Shown piece by piece: positions 1 through 8,520 of a DNA stretch of 64,000 nt. Numbering within the stretch: the first letter of the stretch is position 1; each line of letters opens with the position of its first letter. The notes beneath the pieces are model-generated. The model did not search any database, had not been told where the DNA came from, and saw only the letters and a list, made by a program, of their open reading frames with translations. Source of the DNA: Ktedonospora formicarum (GTDB lineage Bacteria > Chloroflexota > Ktedonobacteria > Ktedonobacterales > Ktedonobacteraceae). The position numbers and the translations under genes are program-made. The DNA is taken from positions 2,182,501-2,246,500 of the forward strand of contig NZ_BNJF01000001.1 in the NCBI RefSeq assembly GCF_016587355.1, in the 5' to 3' direction.

Positions 1-591
1 TTGTAGTTCTTCTGCTAAAGGAGTTGGTACATCATCTTCGGGAAAATCGATGCTAGCTTCAATGCGTGCAATGGCACCCAACATAGAGGTGCGGGCCTGT
101 TGTACTTGCTCAGAGAGTTTTCCCCGTAGTTGCTGCATCGCTAGCCGCTGACCAGCCTCGGTTTGCGAACCAATAAGGTCCATGACGGCTTCGGCTTGAG
201 CCAGATCCAGACGACCATTGAGGAAGGAGCGAAGCGTGAATTCGCCAGGATTCGCCAGGCGCGCGCCCTGTCTCAGAACTGCTCGCAAGATGCGTCTAAG
301 GATTAATGGACCACCGTGCCCCTGAATCTCGACAACGTCTTCACAAGTATAGGTATGAGGGGCACGCATAAAAGCGACCAGGACCTCATCGAGCACTTCC
401 TGGGTTTGTGGGTCAGTTATCACCCTATATGTTAAATGGTGTGTGGGAGGAATGGAGGGAATGCTCTCCTTCCCAGGCCTACGCAACAAAGGCGCGACAA
501 GCTGAAAGGACTCCCCTCCACTCACACGAATCACACCTACACCACCCACTCCCTGCGGGGTGGCGATCGCGGCTATTGTGTCATTCTGCAT
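1..591 (-). CDS. mnmE: tRNA modification GTPase MnmE, N-terminal part (cut by window edge)
   Basis: MnmE works with MnmG to modify the wobble uridine of certain tRNAs (5-carboxymethylaminomethyl group). The 197 visible codons hold the N-terminal folate-binding domain and the start of the helical domain. Diagnostic segments are IATPQGVGGVGVIRVSG at the start, HGGPLILRRIL, and PGEFTLRSFLNGRLDL followed by AQAEAVMDLI. The GTPase domain lies beyond the left edge. The ATG at 591 is preceded by GGAGGG and GGAG stretches in the leader. The upstream alternative ATG at 584 meets a stop after three codons, which supports 591. In many bacteria mnmE lies close to the chromosomal origin, of interest given the DnaA boxes near 35.5 kb. 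Confidence 0.93.
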   Translation of the reverse strand, partial: MQNDTIAAIATPQGVGGVGVIRVSGGESFQLVAPLLRRPGKESIPSIPPTHHLTYRVITDPQTQEVLDEVLVAFMRAPHTYTCEDVVEIQGHGGPLILRRILRAVLRQGARLANPGEFTLRSFLNGRLDLAQAEAVMDLIGSQTEAGQRLAMQQLRGKLSEQVQQARTSMLGAIARIEASIDFPEDDVPTPLAEELQ

Positions 592-636
592 GGCTGGATT
601 ATACTCCAGCCCTCCTGCCATCGCAAGAGAAAACCA

Positions 637-1500
637 CTATATAACACGTTCCGCATGGGTGTAGATGTTAAGAGAATGACCACGTAGAAAACCAACTAAG
701 GTAATATTACTCTTCTCCGCCAGTTCAACCGCGAGACTTGATGGCGCGGAGATGGCGATAACGTAGGGAATATGTGCCTGCAACGCTTTCTGAATAATTT
801 CAAATGAGGTACGCCCGCTGACCAGTAACAAGCGTTCGCGATAGGGGAAATCGTTATGCAAGAGTCCATGCCCAATCAATTTATCTACCGCGTTATGCCT
901 GCCAATATCCTCACGTAAGAGTTGTAATTCTCCCGTTAAGGAGAACAGGCCAGCGGCATGTAAGCCTCCCGTATGGCTAAAGACGGCCTGCTGGTCGCGT
1001 AACTGGCGCGCTAGATCATAGAGGATGGATATTGGCACACGTAGCTCATCATTGTCCAAGGGATCATTTGCTTGAAAGAGTGAGGCAATACTATTTTTGC
1101 CACATAGCCCACAACTTGACGCTACGGCGAAGTGGCGCGTGAAAGTGGCTCCGCTTTCATGCTCACAGGCCATCCCCCCGGAATTTTGCAGGCGCACGTT
1201 CACGGCATTCGCCAATGGCAGACCATCAGCATCTACCGCGCTTTCGATGTTGAGCACATCGCGAGAGGCTGATATCACGCCCTCGCTAAAAAGAAAGCCT
1301 AACGCTAACTCTCTATCATGCCCTGGGGTACGCATAATGACCGCCAGGCTCTCGCCATTTATCCTGACTTCAAATGGCTCCTCGACCGCTAGCACATCTT
1401 CACGCTCACAATACTCAGCTTCTTGCCAGTGACTCACGACAGTCTGTACAATGCGCTCTGGATCCAATTCCGAACGCCATATCTCAGTCTGCTTACCCAT
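637..1500 (-). CDS. fdhD: Formate dehydrogenase sulfurtransferase FdhD
   Basis: FdhD passes sulfur from a cysteine desulfurase to the molybdenum cofactor of formate dehydrogenase, which is needed for activity. The 287-residue protein has the family length. It shows the cysteine loop SSCGLCG with the two cysteines at residues 130 and 133, the conserved REDIGRHNAVDKLIG, and VSGRTSFEIIQKA, which matches the nucleotide-like ligand pocket of the family. The ATG at 1500 has GGAG six bases upstream. No formate dehydrogenase gene is in the window, but moaC at 10.3 kb belongs to the same molybdenum cofactor pathway. It ends 45 bases before the mnmE start on the same strand, so co-transcription is possible. 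Confidence 0.95.
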   Translation of the reverse strand: MGKQTEIWRSELDPERIVQTVVSHWQEAEYCEREDVLAVEEPFEVRINGESLAVIMRTPGHDRELALGFLFSEGVISASRDVLNIESAVDADGLPLANAVNVRLQNSGGMACEHESGATFTRHFAVASSCGLCGKNSIASLFQANDPLDNDELRVPISILYDLARQLRDQQAVFSHTGGLHAAGLFSLTGELQLLREDIGRHNAVDKLIGHGLLHNDFPYRERLLLVSGRTSFEIIQKALQAHIPYVIAISAPSSLAVELAEKSNITLVGFLRGHSLNIYTHAERVI

Positions 1501-1527
1501 ATGACACTCCGCTTCTCTCGCGGCCTT

Positions 1528-1809
1528 TTAACGCCTCAGTGATCGCTCTGATCTGGGTCGACTCTTTGTATCCAGGACACGATGCTCATTAGTTACAGGC
1601 GCCTGATACTCCTCACGCACCCGACGTCTGAAGTAGTACTTGCAGGCACCAGGACGTACAGGGTCCGGTGGTTCAATCGCCGCCAGTCCCCACCCTTCCA
1701 GTTCCAACCAACGCCACGCCTCATACTCATCATCAAAATCGCGCACAACGTCACCCGCGATAGTAAATATCATGGTCCCTAATAGGTATCGATGTTCCCA
1801 GTGTACCAT
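1528..1809 (-). CDS. Small hypothetical protein
   Basis: A 93-residue protein I do not recognise. The body reads like a compact soluble domain (MIFTIAGDVVRDFDDEYEA, then WRWLELEGWGLAAIEPPDP and CKYYFRRR), with a basic, probably disordered tail. No signal peptide or membrane segment is visible. It ends 27 bases before the fdhD start on the same strand and is probably transcribed with it. Two starts are possible: the ATG at 1809 behind AGGAAGG, or the internal ATG at residue 13 behind TTAGGG. The internal start would give 81 residues. Function cannot be inferred. Confidence 0.6.
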   Translation of the reverse strand: MVHWEHRYLLGTMIFTIAGDVVRDFDDEYEAWRWLELEGWGLAAIEPPDPVRPGACKYYFRRRVREEYQAPVTNEHRVLDTKSRPRSERSLRR

Positions 1810-2251
1810 ATAGATTGTTTGTTCCTTCCTACCACTGCAATTTCTGTTCTAGCTATCAAGCATATATGCTTCCAGCTCTTTCTTCAGCTCACAACATGAA
1901 AATGAACGTCTGCCTTCGCATATTCCGTACATAATTTGTGTTACAGTAATCTTGCAGGCACATTACATGCCGTTTCACTGATATATGCCCACTAGAAGCC
2001 CGATAAGGGGCATATAGTACTTGTAGGAGATCACTACCAATATTTTCTGGCGGCCAACAGGGCGGTGCAGGCGGGAATTGGCCCACTTCGCTGATCCTAA
2101 GGTAAAAAGTGTAAAAACAGGCTGAGGCTCACTCCAATGCTAGGAACAGGAATACTCTGGGCAACACAGCACCTTGCATTGACGGGAATGGACCTGCATG
2201 CTAGGATAGGGCTCACATTGATACATTCACTCCATAGCGGGGGGCACGACT
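1810..2251. other. Intergenic region, no recognisable feature
   Basis: This 442-base gap separates the hypothetical gene (minus) from the Fur-family gene (plus), so it should hold divergent promoters. I see no clear sigma-A promoter, tRNA, riboswitch core or Fur/PerR/Zur operator. The words ATGCTAGGA (near 2138 and 2200) and GGCTCAC (near 2126 and 2209) each occur twice in the last 130 bases. They could be regulatory repeats but are too short to interpret. Confidence 0.4.
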
Positions 2252-2716
2252 ATGCATCACTACGTCCGAAAGGGTAGTCAAGTCTTGCGTAAACGCGGTT
2301 ATCGTCTGACGCCTCAGAGGCATATGATTCTGAGCGTTATACAGGATGCCGGAGAACATTTGCAAGTAGATGAAATCGCTCGACGTGTACAAGCCCACAA
2401 CCCGAATGTTAGCCTCTCAACCATTTACCGCACGCTGGAACTGCTCCAGAAGCTCGGCCTGATTCGCACAGCTCATCTACCGGGCGACCAGCCTTACTAC
2501 GAGGCAGTATCCGAGGATGCTCACCATCACCACCTTGTCTGCCGTCATTGCCATCAAACTATCCACCTGGATATGGATCTCCTGGGCAGCCTGCATGAAC
2601 AACTGCAACAGGCCTATGGCTTCCATGATGTCACTCTCGACCTGCTCGCCTCAGGCTGTTGCCCTTCCTGCCAGCAACACTTTGCGCAAGAGAGTCAGGA
2701 GCACCTGCCACACTAG
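2252..2716 (+). CDS. Fur-family metal/peroxide-responsive repressor
   Basis: This is a 154-residue winged-helix repressor of the Fur/PerR/Zur family. The N-terminal DNA-binding domain shows LRKRGYRLTPQRHMILSVI and the recognition region VSLSTIYRTLELLQKLGLI. The C-terminal dimerisation domain carries the metal-binding cluster HHHHLVCRHC (near residues 90-99) and a second pair CCPSCQ near the end, so the structural zinc site with two CxxC pairs is intact. Sequence alone does not separate Fur, PerR and Zur. A GGGGGG stretch precedes the ATG. The gene converges on the neighbouring penicillin-binding protein with one base between the stop codons and no obvious terminator. Confidence 0.9.
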   Translation: MHHYVRKGSQVLRKRGYRLTPQRHMILSVIQDAGEHLQVDEIARRVQAHNPNVSLSTIYRTLELLQKLGLIRTAHLPGDQPYYEAVSEDAHHHHLVCRHCHQTIHLDMDLLGSLHEQLQQAYGFHDVTLDLLASGCCPSCQQHFAQESQEHLPH

Positions 2717-2717
2717 C

Positions 2718-4325
2718 CTAGCATTGAAGCAAGCGTGTTCGGCAGCAGTAAGTTGTTGGGCTAATAGGCGCTGGCAATGTTGCCTTGACATAGCCATTGT
2801 TGAAAATATCTCGGTACATCGCTGCAATCATAGGTCCAACGGCGGAGCCACCTTCACCGCCATTCTCCTTCATGGCAATAATTGTCAGCGCGGGAAGTTG
2901 AGACGGCTGATTGACGGAATAAGGCGCGGCGGTCACCATCCATGAATGGGCTGGAATACTACCATCATTACTCACCTGCGCCGTTCCGGTCTTCGCGATT
3001 ATGCTCATACCCGAATTAATCAGTTGTGGCACCACCGAACCCGATCCGCACTGCACGACACCATACATCGCCTGTCGCACCTGCGCGGCGGTCTGAACAC
3101 TGATTTGCTGCGCGCCCATCGCCTGAGGGGTAAAGGTCTGTAAGACTGTTCCCTTCCGATCAGCAGTTCGCGCTAAAAGCATGGGACGCATCAGTTGCCC
3201 ATCATTGCTGACGGCATTAGTGAAAAGGGACATCTGAAGCGGTGTCATAGCATTAAAGCCTTGTCCAAAAGCATCGGAAGCTAGTTCATTCACTTCCAGT
3301 GTCTGCTCATTCAACTGAGTCGTACTCGGAGTCACTGGCAGGTCAAAGGGAATCTTCTCGCCCACATAAAAGCGTTTATTGTAATCTAGCCATGTGTCCG
3401 TGCCCATCTTTACACCCACCTGAGCGAAGATAATGTTATCGGAGTGCACAAAGCCATACTCAGTGGTAACGGGAAAACGTTTAGTGAAATCGGAGATGTT
3501 ATTTCCAGTTGGGCCAAAGGCTTGTCCATTGATGATAATTGGCCCAATAGCTTGCTGCTTGCTATATAGATCATTCAGGCGTGCATTACCCGAATCTAAA
3601 CCCGCCATAAGCGAAACCATTTTGTAGACAGAGCCAGGGATATAGGTCTCTTGCAGGTTACGCTCGCGCAGGGGATGCTCCTGATCCTTTAATAGCTGGT
3701 TATAGTAATCCATGTTACCATCGAAGATACCATCAATCACCTGATTTGGATCATAGCCCGGACGGCTCACCATCGCAAGGATCTCTCCTGTGTGTGGATC
3801 TGTTACAATCACTGAGCCGCGATTTGTAGCGAAGGTATCGCGATTATCAATCGTAACAGGATCATCGAAATGCTGGTCCACCAGGCGTTGAATGCGTACA
3901 TCAATGGTGAGGTAAATGTCATTGCCCATTGGCGCGCGGTGGAGCAACTGATTCATGGTATTACTTAGTCCTGTACTCCCTACACGCCCACTCAAATAGT
4001 CATCATATTGTTTCTCAATCCCCGTCACGTTGTACAGCGGACTGATATACATGCCAATGACGTTCGCCAGGGATGGCTCATAGTAGACGCGCAGATAACC
4101 ACACCCTCTGTTTGTGGGCTTCGACTCGGCAAGCAGGACACCATTGCGGTCAAAGATTCGACCTCGCAGGGGAGCATTGGAGGTCAGGCAGGGTCGACTA
4201 TTGCGTGTACTCTCCGCTACCTGCCTCGCCACCACAACCTGCCAGTACATTAATCCCCCACTCAAGGCAACGAAACACGCCAGAAGGAGCATAAATAGAG
4301 CGTATATATTCTCACGGATATTCAC
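2718..4325 (-). CDS. Class B penicillin-binding protein (PbpA/PBP2-like), copy 1
   Basis: A D,D-transpeptidase that cross-links peptidoglycan, anchored by one N-terminal membrane helix (about residues 8-30). With a GTG start at 4325 it has 535 residues. All three catalytic motifs are present: SVYK (residues 232-235), SDN (295-297) and KTGTA (445-449). The dimerisation segment RGRIFDRNGVLLAES precedes them. I chose the GTG because a perfect GGAGGT lies seven bases upstream and the protein then aligns with its neighbour from residue 1; an ATG further upstream would add 27 unrelated residues. There is no PASTA domain. It lies downstream of a close paralogue at 4526-6139, so the pair looks like a tandem duplication. 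A long hairpin between them may separate their transcription. Confidence 0.93.
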   Translation of the reverse strand: MNIRENIYALFMLLLACFVALSGGLMYWQVVVARQVAESTRNSRPCLTSNAPLRGRIFDRNGVLLAESKPTNRGCGYLRVYYEPSLANVIGMYISPLYNVTGIEKQYDDYLSGRVGSTGLSNTMNQLLHRAPMGNDIYLTIDVRIQRLVDQHFDDPVTIDNRDTFATNRGSVIVTDPHTGEILAMVSRPGYDPNQVIDGIFDGNMDYYNQLLKDQEHPLRERNLQETYIPGSVYKMVSLMAGLDSGNARLNDLYSKQQAIGPIIINGQAFGPTGNNISDFTKRFPVTTEYGFVHSDNIIFAQVGVKMGTDTWLDYNKRFYVGEKIPFDLPVTPSTTQLNEQTLEVNELASDAFGQGFNAMTPLQMSLFTNAVSNDGQLMRPMLLARTADRKGTVLQTFTPQAMGAQQISVQTAAQVRQAMYGVVQCGSGSVVPQLINSGMSIIAKTGTAQVSNDGSIPAHSWMVTAAPYSVNQPSQLPALTIIAMKENGGEGGSAVGPMIAAMYRDIFNNGYVKATLPAPISPTTYCCRTRLLQC

Positions 4326-4457
4326 ACCACCAACCTCCACATCACTCACAATAATACACAATGACACGTCAATTACCCTGCAAGTGTAGCATTGAGTCGC
4401 ATGCAATGCAAGGATTGCACCGCCATCAAAAGCTCATACCAAATGACGCCTATATGC

Positions 4458-4509
4458 TAGAAGGCCGCGTTAGTCTCCGCTTCCAGGCGGAGACTAACGC
4501 GGCCTTCTA
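4458..4509 (-). terminator. Perfect 23 bp stem hairpin after the second PBP gene
   Basis: The arms TAGAAGGCCGCGTTAGTC... (4458-4480) and its exact complement (4487-4509) enclose a 6-base loop. The hairpin starts 17 bases past the 4526 stop codon and lies between two same-strand PBP genes. There is no U-tract on the downstream side, so intrinsic termination is likely but not proven. It could instead stabilise or process a bicistronic mRNA. Confidence 0.7.
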
Positions 4510-4525
4510 CAAGATCAGCAGATCA

Positions 4526-6139
4526 TTAATAGAGTAGTTTTTCACTGGTGCAATAGTTCGCAGGTGGCGCAGGCGGCATATCCGCTTTGACATACTTATT
4601 GTTAAAGATGTCGTTATACATTGCGGTTACCATCGGGCCAACGGAGTTCGCGCCCTCACCACCGTTCTCCTTCATTGCCAGGATGGTAAGTGCGGGCATC
4701 TTACCGGGGTCCTGGTAGTTATAGGGGGCTTGCGTTATCAGCCACCCATGCGCGGCCTGATCACCACCTAACTCAGCAGTTCCAGTCTTGACGGCGATGC
4801 CCCAGGGCGAAGTAGAGAGCATTGCACCGGGTACAAAACTGTTATTACCTGAACCACACTGCACAACACCATACATCGCCTTGCGTGTATCTCTCGCCGT
4901 CTCCTGCTTAATCTGTTGATCACCCAGATTCTGCGCCGTCTGTGTCTTGATTATGGCCTTCTCATTCGTGGTAATCTTGCTCAAAACAGTTGGCTGCATT
5001 AATTGTCCATCGTTAGCGGCGATATTGTTGATCAATGCAACCTGGAGTGGTGTCACAAAGTCAACGCCCTGGCCAAAGGCATTATCGACCAGGGTATTCT
5101 CATCCAACGTACCATCGGTTTTGGTCACACGACTCGTCGCCACAGGGACCTCAAACGGAATCTTCTCGCCTACATAGAACTTTTTGTTGTAGGCAAGCCA
5201 CTGGTCCACACCAATATCTTCGCCAATCTTAGCAAAGAGCACGTTATCGGAGTGCGCGAAGCCATAATTCGTCGAAACGTTTGTATTCTTGGGGGTATAG
5301 TCTTGAATATGACTCATCTCTGGAGTGAAAAGGTGCTGACCCAGCATCACCGGACCCATCGAATATTTTGGCTCGTAGGTCTTCTGAAGTGCGGTCGCAC
5401 CAGAATCAATACCTGCCATCAGAGTCATGGCCTTATAGGTTGAACCTGGCACATACTGGCCCTGTGTGGGGCGGAAGACCAGGGGATGCTCTTTATCAGC
5501 AAAAACCTCATTGTAGTATTTGAGGATACCGTGAGAGAGCGTCTCCGCCATCTTATTTGGGTCATAACCTGGGCTGCTATACATCGCCAGCACTTCACCC
5601 GTGTGTGGGTTCATCACGATAGCTGAACCACGATCTGAGGAGAAGGTGATATTGTTGTCGATGGGCACTGGCTCTTTAAAGTGTTTGGCGACAAGGCGCT
5701 GGATCCGCACATCGATGGTCAGATAGATATCATCACCAACGGGCGCACGATGTAGTGTCTTGTTCACCTGATTATCCAACGCTGTCATGCCAACCTGGCC
5801 TGAAAGGTAGTCATTAAACGTCTCTTCCAGACCAGTCGCCAGGAAGTTGGGACCAGCGTAATAGCCAATCAAGCCCGCTAGCGAGGGCTCATAATAGTGG
5901 CGTACATAACCACCACACGCCGTAGAGTCAGGCACCGATTGAGCCAGCAAGACCCCATTCCGGTCGAAGATGCGACCGCGCACTGGCACGTTGGAGCGCA
6001 TGCAACTCCGCTGGTTGCGCGGCGTGGACGTGACCTGCTCAGCGACCGCAACCTGCCAGTAGACCAGGCCAACGCTCATGGCCAGGAACAAGACGAGAAA
6101 CAGTTGCGTTATACGACGAATGCCGTTGCTTATGTTCAT
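4526..6139 (-). CDS. Class B penicillin-binding protein (PbpA/PBP2-like), copy 2
   Basis: Second D,D-transpeptidase of the tandem pair, 537 residues, with an N-terminal membrane helix at about residues 11-32. The motifs are STYK (233-236), SDN (297-299) and KTGTA (451-455), with RGRIFDRNGVLLAQS in the N-terminal domain. It is colinear with copy 1 along its whole length, including the C-terminal MKENGGEG and a terminal cysteine-containing tail. The ATG is preceded by GAGGATGTAA. Its 5' leader contains the interspersed inverted repeat at 6188-6296, which copy 1 lacks, so the two paralogues may be controlled differently. Both resemble the PbpA type that partners with FtsW/RodA-like enzymes, but no such partner is in the window. 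Confidence 0.93.
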   Translation of the reverse strand: MNISNGIRRITQLFLVLFLAMSVGLVYWQVAVAEQVTSTPRNQRSCMRSNVPVRGRIFDRNGVLLAQSVPDSTACGGYVRHYYEPSLAGLIGYYAGPNFLATGLEETFNDYLSGQVGMTALDNQVNKTLHRAPVGDDIYLTIDVRIQRLVAKHFKEPVPIDNNITFSSDRGSAIVMNPHTGEVLAMYSSPGYDPNKMAETLSHGILKYYNEVFADKEHPLVFRPTQGQYVPGSTYKAMTLMAGIDSGATALQKTYEPKYSMGPVMLGQHLFTPEMSHIQDYTPKNTNVSTNYGFAHSDNVLFAKIGEDIGVDQWLAYNKKFYVGEKIPFEVPVATSRVTKTDGTLDENTLVDNAFGQGVDFVTPLQVALINNIAANDGQLMQPTVLSKITTNEKAIIKTQTAQNLGDQQIKQETARDTRKAMYGVVQCGSGNNSFVPGAMLSTSPWGIAVKTGTAELGGDQAAHGWLITQAPYNYQDPGKMPALTILAMKENGGEGANSVGPMVTAMYNDIFNNKYVKADMPPAPPANYCTSEKLLY

Positions 6140-6187
6140 TTACATCCTCGAATGTGCAGACAGCGTTCGCGACTGCCTTTATTACTC

Positions 6188-6296
6188 CTTATGAGAACAC
6201 CTGAGCACGCTCGGGTTTCATATAAGACCTTCTCCTTACAAGAAAACCTGAGCGCGGCTGCGCTAGCCGCGACTGCGGCGTTGGTTTTCGCATAAG
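6188..6296 (-). repeat. Leader repeat, locus A (two tandem copies)
   Basis: Two copies lie head to tail: a short one at 6188-6226 and a fuller one at 6232-6296. Read toward the PBP gene, the fuller copy begins CTTATGCGAAAACCAACGCC, contains GCGGCTAGCGC and ends CGCTCAGGTTTTC followed by TTGTAAGGAG. The short copy ends TTCTCATAAGGAG, 48 bases before the PBP start codon. The arms are inverted repeats of each other. Related copies sit at about 19.6, 34.2, 50.7, 51.7 and 60.1 kb. Confidence 0.8.
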
Positions 6297-6468
6297 ACCT
6301 TAGTGCATGTTGATATACGCATCCAATCGGACTCTAACATTTATACGCAGAAATTTCAATTGAGTGAGCAATTGTGGTTATATATGTGACTTATTCTATG
6401 TTTTCCTTCTATCCGTGCATTGTATATCATCCGTCGCGTTGTCACAAGCATGGCTACATCCGAATGGG

Positions 6469-6500
6469 GATCACGGATGTTGTTATCAACACCCGTGATC
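6469..6500 (-). terminator. Hairpin downstream of aroC
   Basis: GATCACGG (6469-6476) pairs with CCGTGATC (6493-6500), and the inner TGTTG/CAACA extends the stem, with one mismatch and a TTAT loop. It lies 40 bases past the aroC stop codon on the transcribed side. There is no clear U-tract. Confidence 0.55.
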
Positions 6501-6539
6501 TCAACCATCACAGAAGCCGGGATAGTCAAAAATCCCCTT

Positions 6540-7691
6540 CTATGAGCGGAAATGCCGGAGCATTTCATCCATACTATCGCCACCATACTTCTCAAGCAGG
6601 GCCTCGGTTAGCACGGGAGCAAGCATAGCCTCACCGACCACGCCAGCGGCGGGCACGACACACACATCACTCCGCTCATAGCGGCTCTGGTCAATATTTT
6701 CACCTGTCGCCAGATCAACAGATGGCAGAGGACGTGCCAGGCTAGGAATAGGCTTGATGCCCACGCGCGCAACAATTGGCTCTCCATTCGAGATACCACC
6801 CTCGATGCCACCCGCGTTATTGGTCAGGTGCGACCATTGGCCCTCCTCTGAGCGCCGCAAGACGTCATGTACCTGCGAGCCAGTTCGACGCGTTGCGCCA
6901 AAGCCTGCGCCAATCTCGACACCCTTGGTTGAGGGAATACTCATCAATGCCATCCCAATCCGGGTGCTTAAGCGCCGATCCCATTGGCTATAACTTCCCA
7001 GGCCAATCGGTACACCAAAAGCGACAACCTCAAAAACGCCACCACACGTATCACCCGCGCGTTTCGCTTCCAGAATACGCTCAATCATCTTCTCTGTCAG
7101 TTCCGGGCGAGCGCAACGCATAGGCGAGGCTTCTACCGCTTCCCACATTTCCTGAGAGTATGCGTCAGCCGTCATACCACGCTCTTCTTCATAGCCAACC
7201 TCAACGACGGAGAGCACATGACTATGAATCTCAATCCCAAACTGGGCCAGGAATTGGCGGCAGAGGCCACCAACCGCGACTCTGGAAGCCGTCTCACGTG
7301 AACTGGAGCGCTCAATCACATTTCGTACGTCGTCCTGCCCATACTTGATCGCGCCTGTAAAATCCGCATGCCCAGGTCGTACACGCGAGACACGCTCCAT
7401 TTCCGCGTCCACAGGTGCCGCACTCATGCGCTCTTCCCAGTTTACCCAATCTCGGTTCTCGATCTGCATAGTTATGGGTGAGCCCAGCGTTTTTCCATGC
7501 CGCACACCTGAGAGAAAGCGAATCTCGTCCTTCTCGATCTTCATACGACCACCCCGTCCATATCCTCCCTGGCGCCTCCTCAGGTCTGCATCTATCAATG
7601 CTTTTTCGACAGGCAAGCCAGCGGGCAATCCCTCAACAACGATGGTTAAACATGGGCCATGCGACTCACCCGCAGTCAAAAAACGGAACAT
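6540..7691 (-). CDS. aroC: Chorismate synthase
   Basis: Catalyses the last shikimate-pathway step, 5-enolpyruvylshikimate-3-phosphate to chorismate, using reduced FMN. The 383-residue protein has the family length and hallmarks: N-terminal FLTAGESHGP, RRRQGGYGRGGRM, RPGHADFTGAIKYG, SSRETASRVAVG, and C-terminal NNAGGIEGGISNGEP. The ATG at 7691 follows AAGGAG by 11 bases, in a leader ending ATAAGGAGTAAG that resembles the 3' end of the dispersed leader repeat. The gene is monocistronic here, with no other shikimate gene nearby. Confidence 0.96.
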   Translation of the reverse strand: MFRFLTAGESHGPCLTIVVEGLPAGLPVEKALIDADLRRRQGGYGRGGRMKIEKDEIRFLSGVRHGKTLGSPITMQIENRDWVNWEERMSAAPVDAEMERVSRVRPGHADFTGAIKYGQDDVRNVIERSSSRETASRVAVGGLCRQFLAQFGIEIHSHVLSVVEVGYEEERGMTADAYSQEMWEAVEASPMRCARPELTEKMIERILEAKRAGDTCGGVFEVVAFGVPIGLGSYSQWDRRLSTRIGMALMSIPSTKGVEIGAGFGATRRTGSQVHDVLRRSEEGQWSHLTNNAGGIEGGISNGEPIVARVGIKPIPSLARPLPSVDLATGENIDQSRYERSDVCVVPAAGVVGEAMLAPVLTEALLEKYGGDSMDEMLRHFRS

Positions 7692-8427
7692 GACTTTACT
7701 TACTCCTTATATATAACTGCCTGCCACATCATCATCGACACACCACCCGGACACCAACCTGGATGCCCTCTGCTGGCCTTTCTTATCCTGGCTGACAGTC
7801 AGCACTACTCGCGTAAACCTATTCTATAGGTATCCTGCCTTTCTGGCAAATCAGAACGTCTTGTCACCTACGATGCCTCACATGGTGCTCCCGCTAAACA
7901 CATGGATACTAGAAACATGAGGAGCAAAATCGCAAGAGCTCTGTCATATCTGGAGTACGCAGGTCAGTCATATTCGATTTTCCCTCCACCTGTGACAACA
8001 AGACATCTTATAAGATCTAACGTTCTATCCAGGAGTCTGCGACTTGAAGAGGTGTAATAGATAAACGTACAAAAGACACATAAAATCCACACCAAAAACG
8101 GCTGGCCTCACCGTTCACATTATAGAAGAGAACGGAGAGAACGATTTTTTCTGCATCTTATGTCATAACAGAAGAAGAATAGACGCGAAAAAACGAACTG
8201 AAGAGCTCTCTATCAAACTATCGAGCATTTCAACCAAACTACACTTCAACACTCTACAACTCATGCAGGCTAGAAAAATAAACACAGAGTATTCGCTACA
8301 TACAATATCTTCTCTAATAGCAGAAATGCTAATAGTATGATCTTAATGTAGTTTGCAAGTTAGACACTTTACTTGTAACACAAGCAAAGAGGAAAATTAT
8401 TTTTATAACGTTTATTGAAACGACATA
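7692..8427. other. AT-rich intergenic region
   Basis: This 736-base gap lies between divergent aroC and the HTH-TPR gene. The part beyond about 8000 is strongly AT-rich with several A-runs. I see no gene, RNA or long repeat. Its right end abuts the promoter at 8428. Confidence 0.5.
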
Positions 8428-8456
8428 TTGACAGAAACACATTTGTACTTTACAAT
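8428..8456 (+). promoter_or_regulatory. Consensus sigma-A promoter for the HTH-TPR gene
   Basis: TTGACA at 8428-8433 and TACAAT at 8451-8456 are separated by exactly 17 bases. This predicts a start near 8463 and a leader of about 58 bases to the ATG at 8521. It also argues against translation from the in-frame TTG at 8428, which is the -35 box itself. Confidence 0.8.
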
Positions 8457-8520
8457 ACATTTGAACAAGTCTTTTGTGTATTTATCGATAAGATTTGTGA
8501 GAACCTACTTAGGAGGCAAG

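Noticed and set aside
1810..2251. Structured RNA (6S, SRP, tmRNA, RNase P or riboswitch) in the gap before the Fur-family gene
   Set aside because: Short repeated words are present, but none of the conserved cores of these RNAs could be matched on either strand.
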